Assembly: GCF_005503695.1 (NCBI RefSeq)
Contig: NZ_SCMU01000001.1
Location: 331,121-395,120 of the forward strand
Direction of reading: 5' to 3'
Length of the DNA stretch: 64,000 nt
DNA from: Sphingopyxis sp. 2PD
GTDB taxonomy: Bacteria > Pseudomonadota > Alphaproteobacteria > Sphingomonadales > Sphingomonadaceae
Shown in pieces: positions 62,478 to 64,000 of this stretch (position 1 is its first letter; each line of letters begins with the position of its first letter). Below the pieces are notes generated by a model, which worked only from the letters and a program-made list of their open reading frames with translations, was not told where the DNA came from and did no database searches. Position numbers and translations under genes: made by a program.

Positions 62478-64000
<1,523 letters not shown>

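Overview
The window looks like chromosome of a high-GC alphaproteobacterium of the order Sphingomonadales, with Sphingopyxis or a close relative my best guess. The reasons are large TonB-dependent receptors with the sphingomonad type of plug and signal peptide, alphaproteobacterial versions of rpsF-rpsR-rplI, ftsH-tilS-cpoB and hslV-hslU, a two-AAA-domain Cdc48-like ATPase, and short palindromic repeats of the kind that are scattered through sphingomonad intergenic DNA. The species call is inference.

Layout. 1-14.2 kb is core and surface genome: the tail of a TonB-dependent receptor, fabD-fabG, a divergent LdcA/Mpl murein-recycling pair, the rpsF-rpsR-rplI operon with a candidate S6:S18 leader, folE, and two converging TonB-dependent receptors that share a bidirectional terminator. 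14.39-about 20.0 kb is a mobile island. Its left edge cuts off a pseudouridine synthase gene. It carries a PD-(D/E)XK-like protein, a CD-NTase-like nucleotidyltransferase translationally coupled to a nuclease-like DUF6602-type protein, a 1240 bp IS3-family element that has truncated the genes on both sides, a DUF2924 remnant and a large serine recombinase. A tRNA-Ser(GGA) lies just beyond. 20.1-38.0 kb returns to core genome: a cyclophilin, DUF1905, tRNA-Thr(GGT), a LysR regulator, the Cdc48-like ATPase, a transporter, lipid enzymes (PmtA-like methyltransferase and a phospholipase D family protein), rpoZ, ftsH, tilS, cpoB, a RodZ-like protein and the HslUV protease.

38.2-63.6 kb is one large exopolysaccharide or capsule locus. 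It holds nucleotide-sugar genes (manA, wecB, wecC, gmd, fcl and a GDP-heptose set with an HddC-GmhB fusion), a Wza-like export lipoprotein, a Wzc-like co-polymerase with tyrosine kinase, a Wzx flippase, two polymerase or ligase-like membrane proteins, three glycosyltransferase-like proteins, three FkbM methyltransferases plus one other methyltransferase, and a PPP-type phosphatase. Together they predict a Wzx/Wzy-dependent polymer that could contain fucose, N-acetylmannosaminuronic acid and D-glycero-D-manno-heptose, probably O-methylated. No priming phosphoglycosyl transferase and no GDP-mannose pyrophosphorylase is present in the window.

The best candidate for something undescribed is the nucleotidyltransferase plus nuclease-like pair in the island. 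It resembles an anti-phage nucleotide-signalling cassette, but the present copy has been damaged by the insertion sequence.
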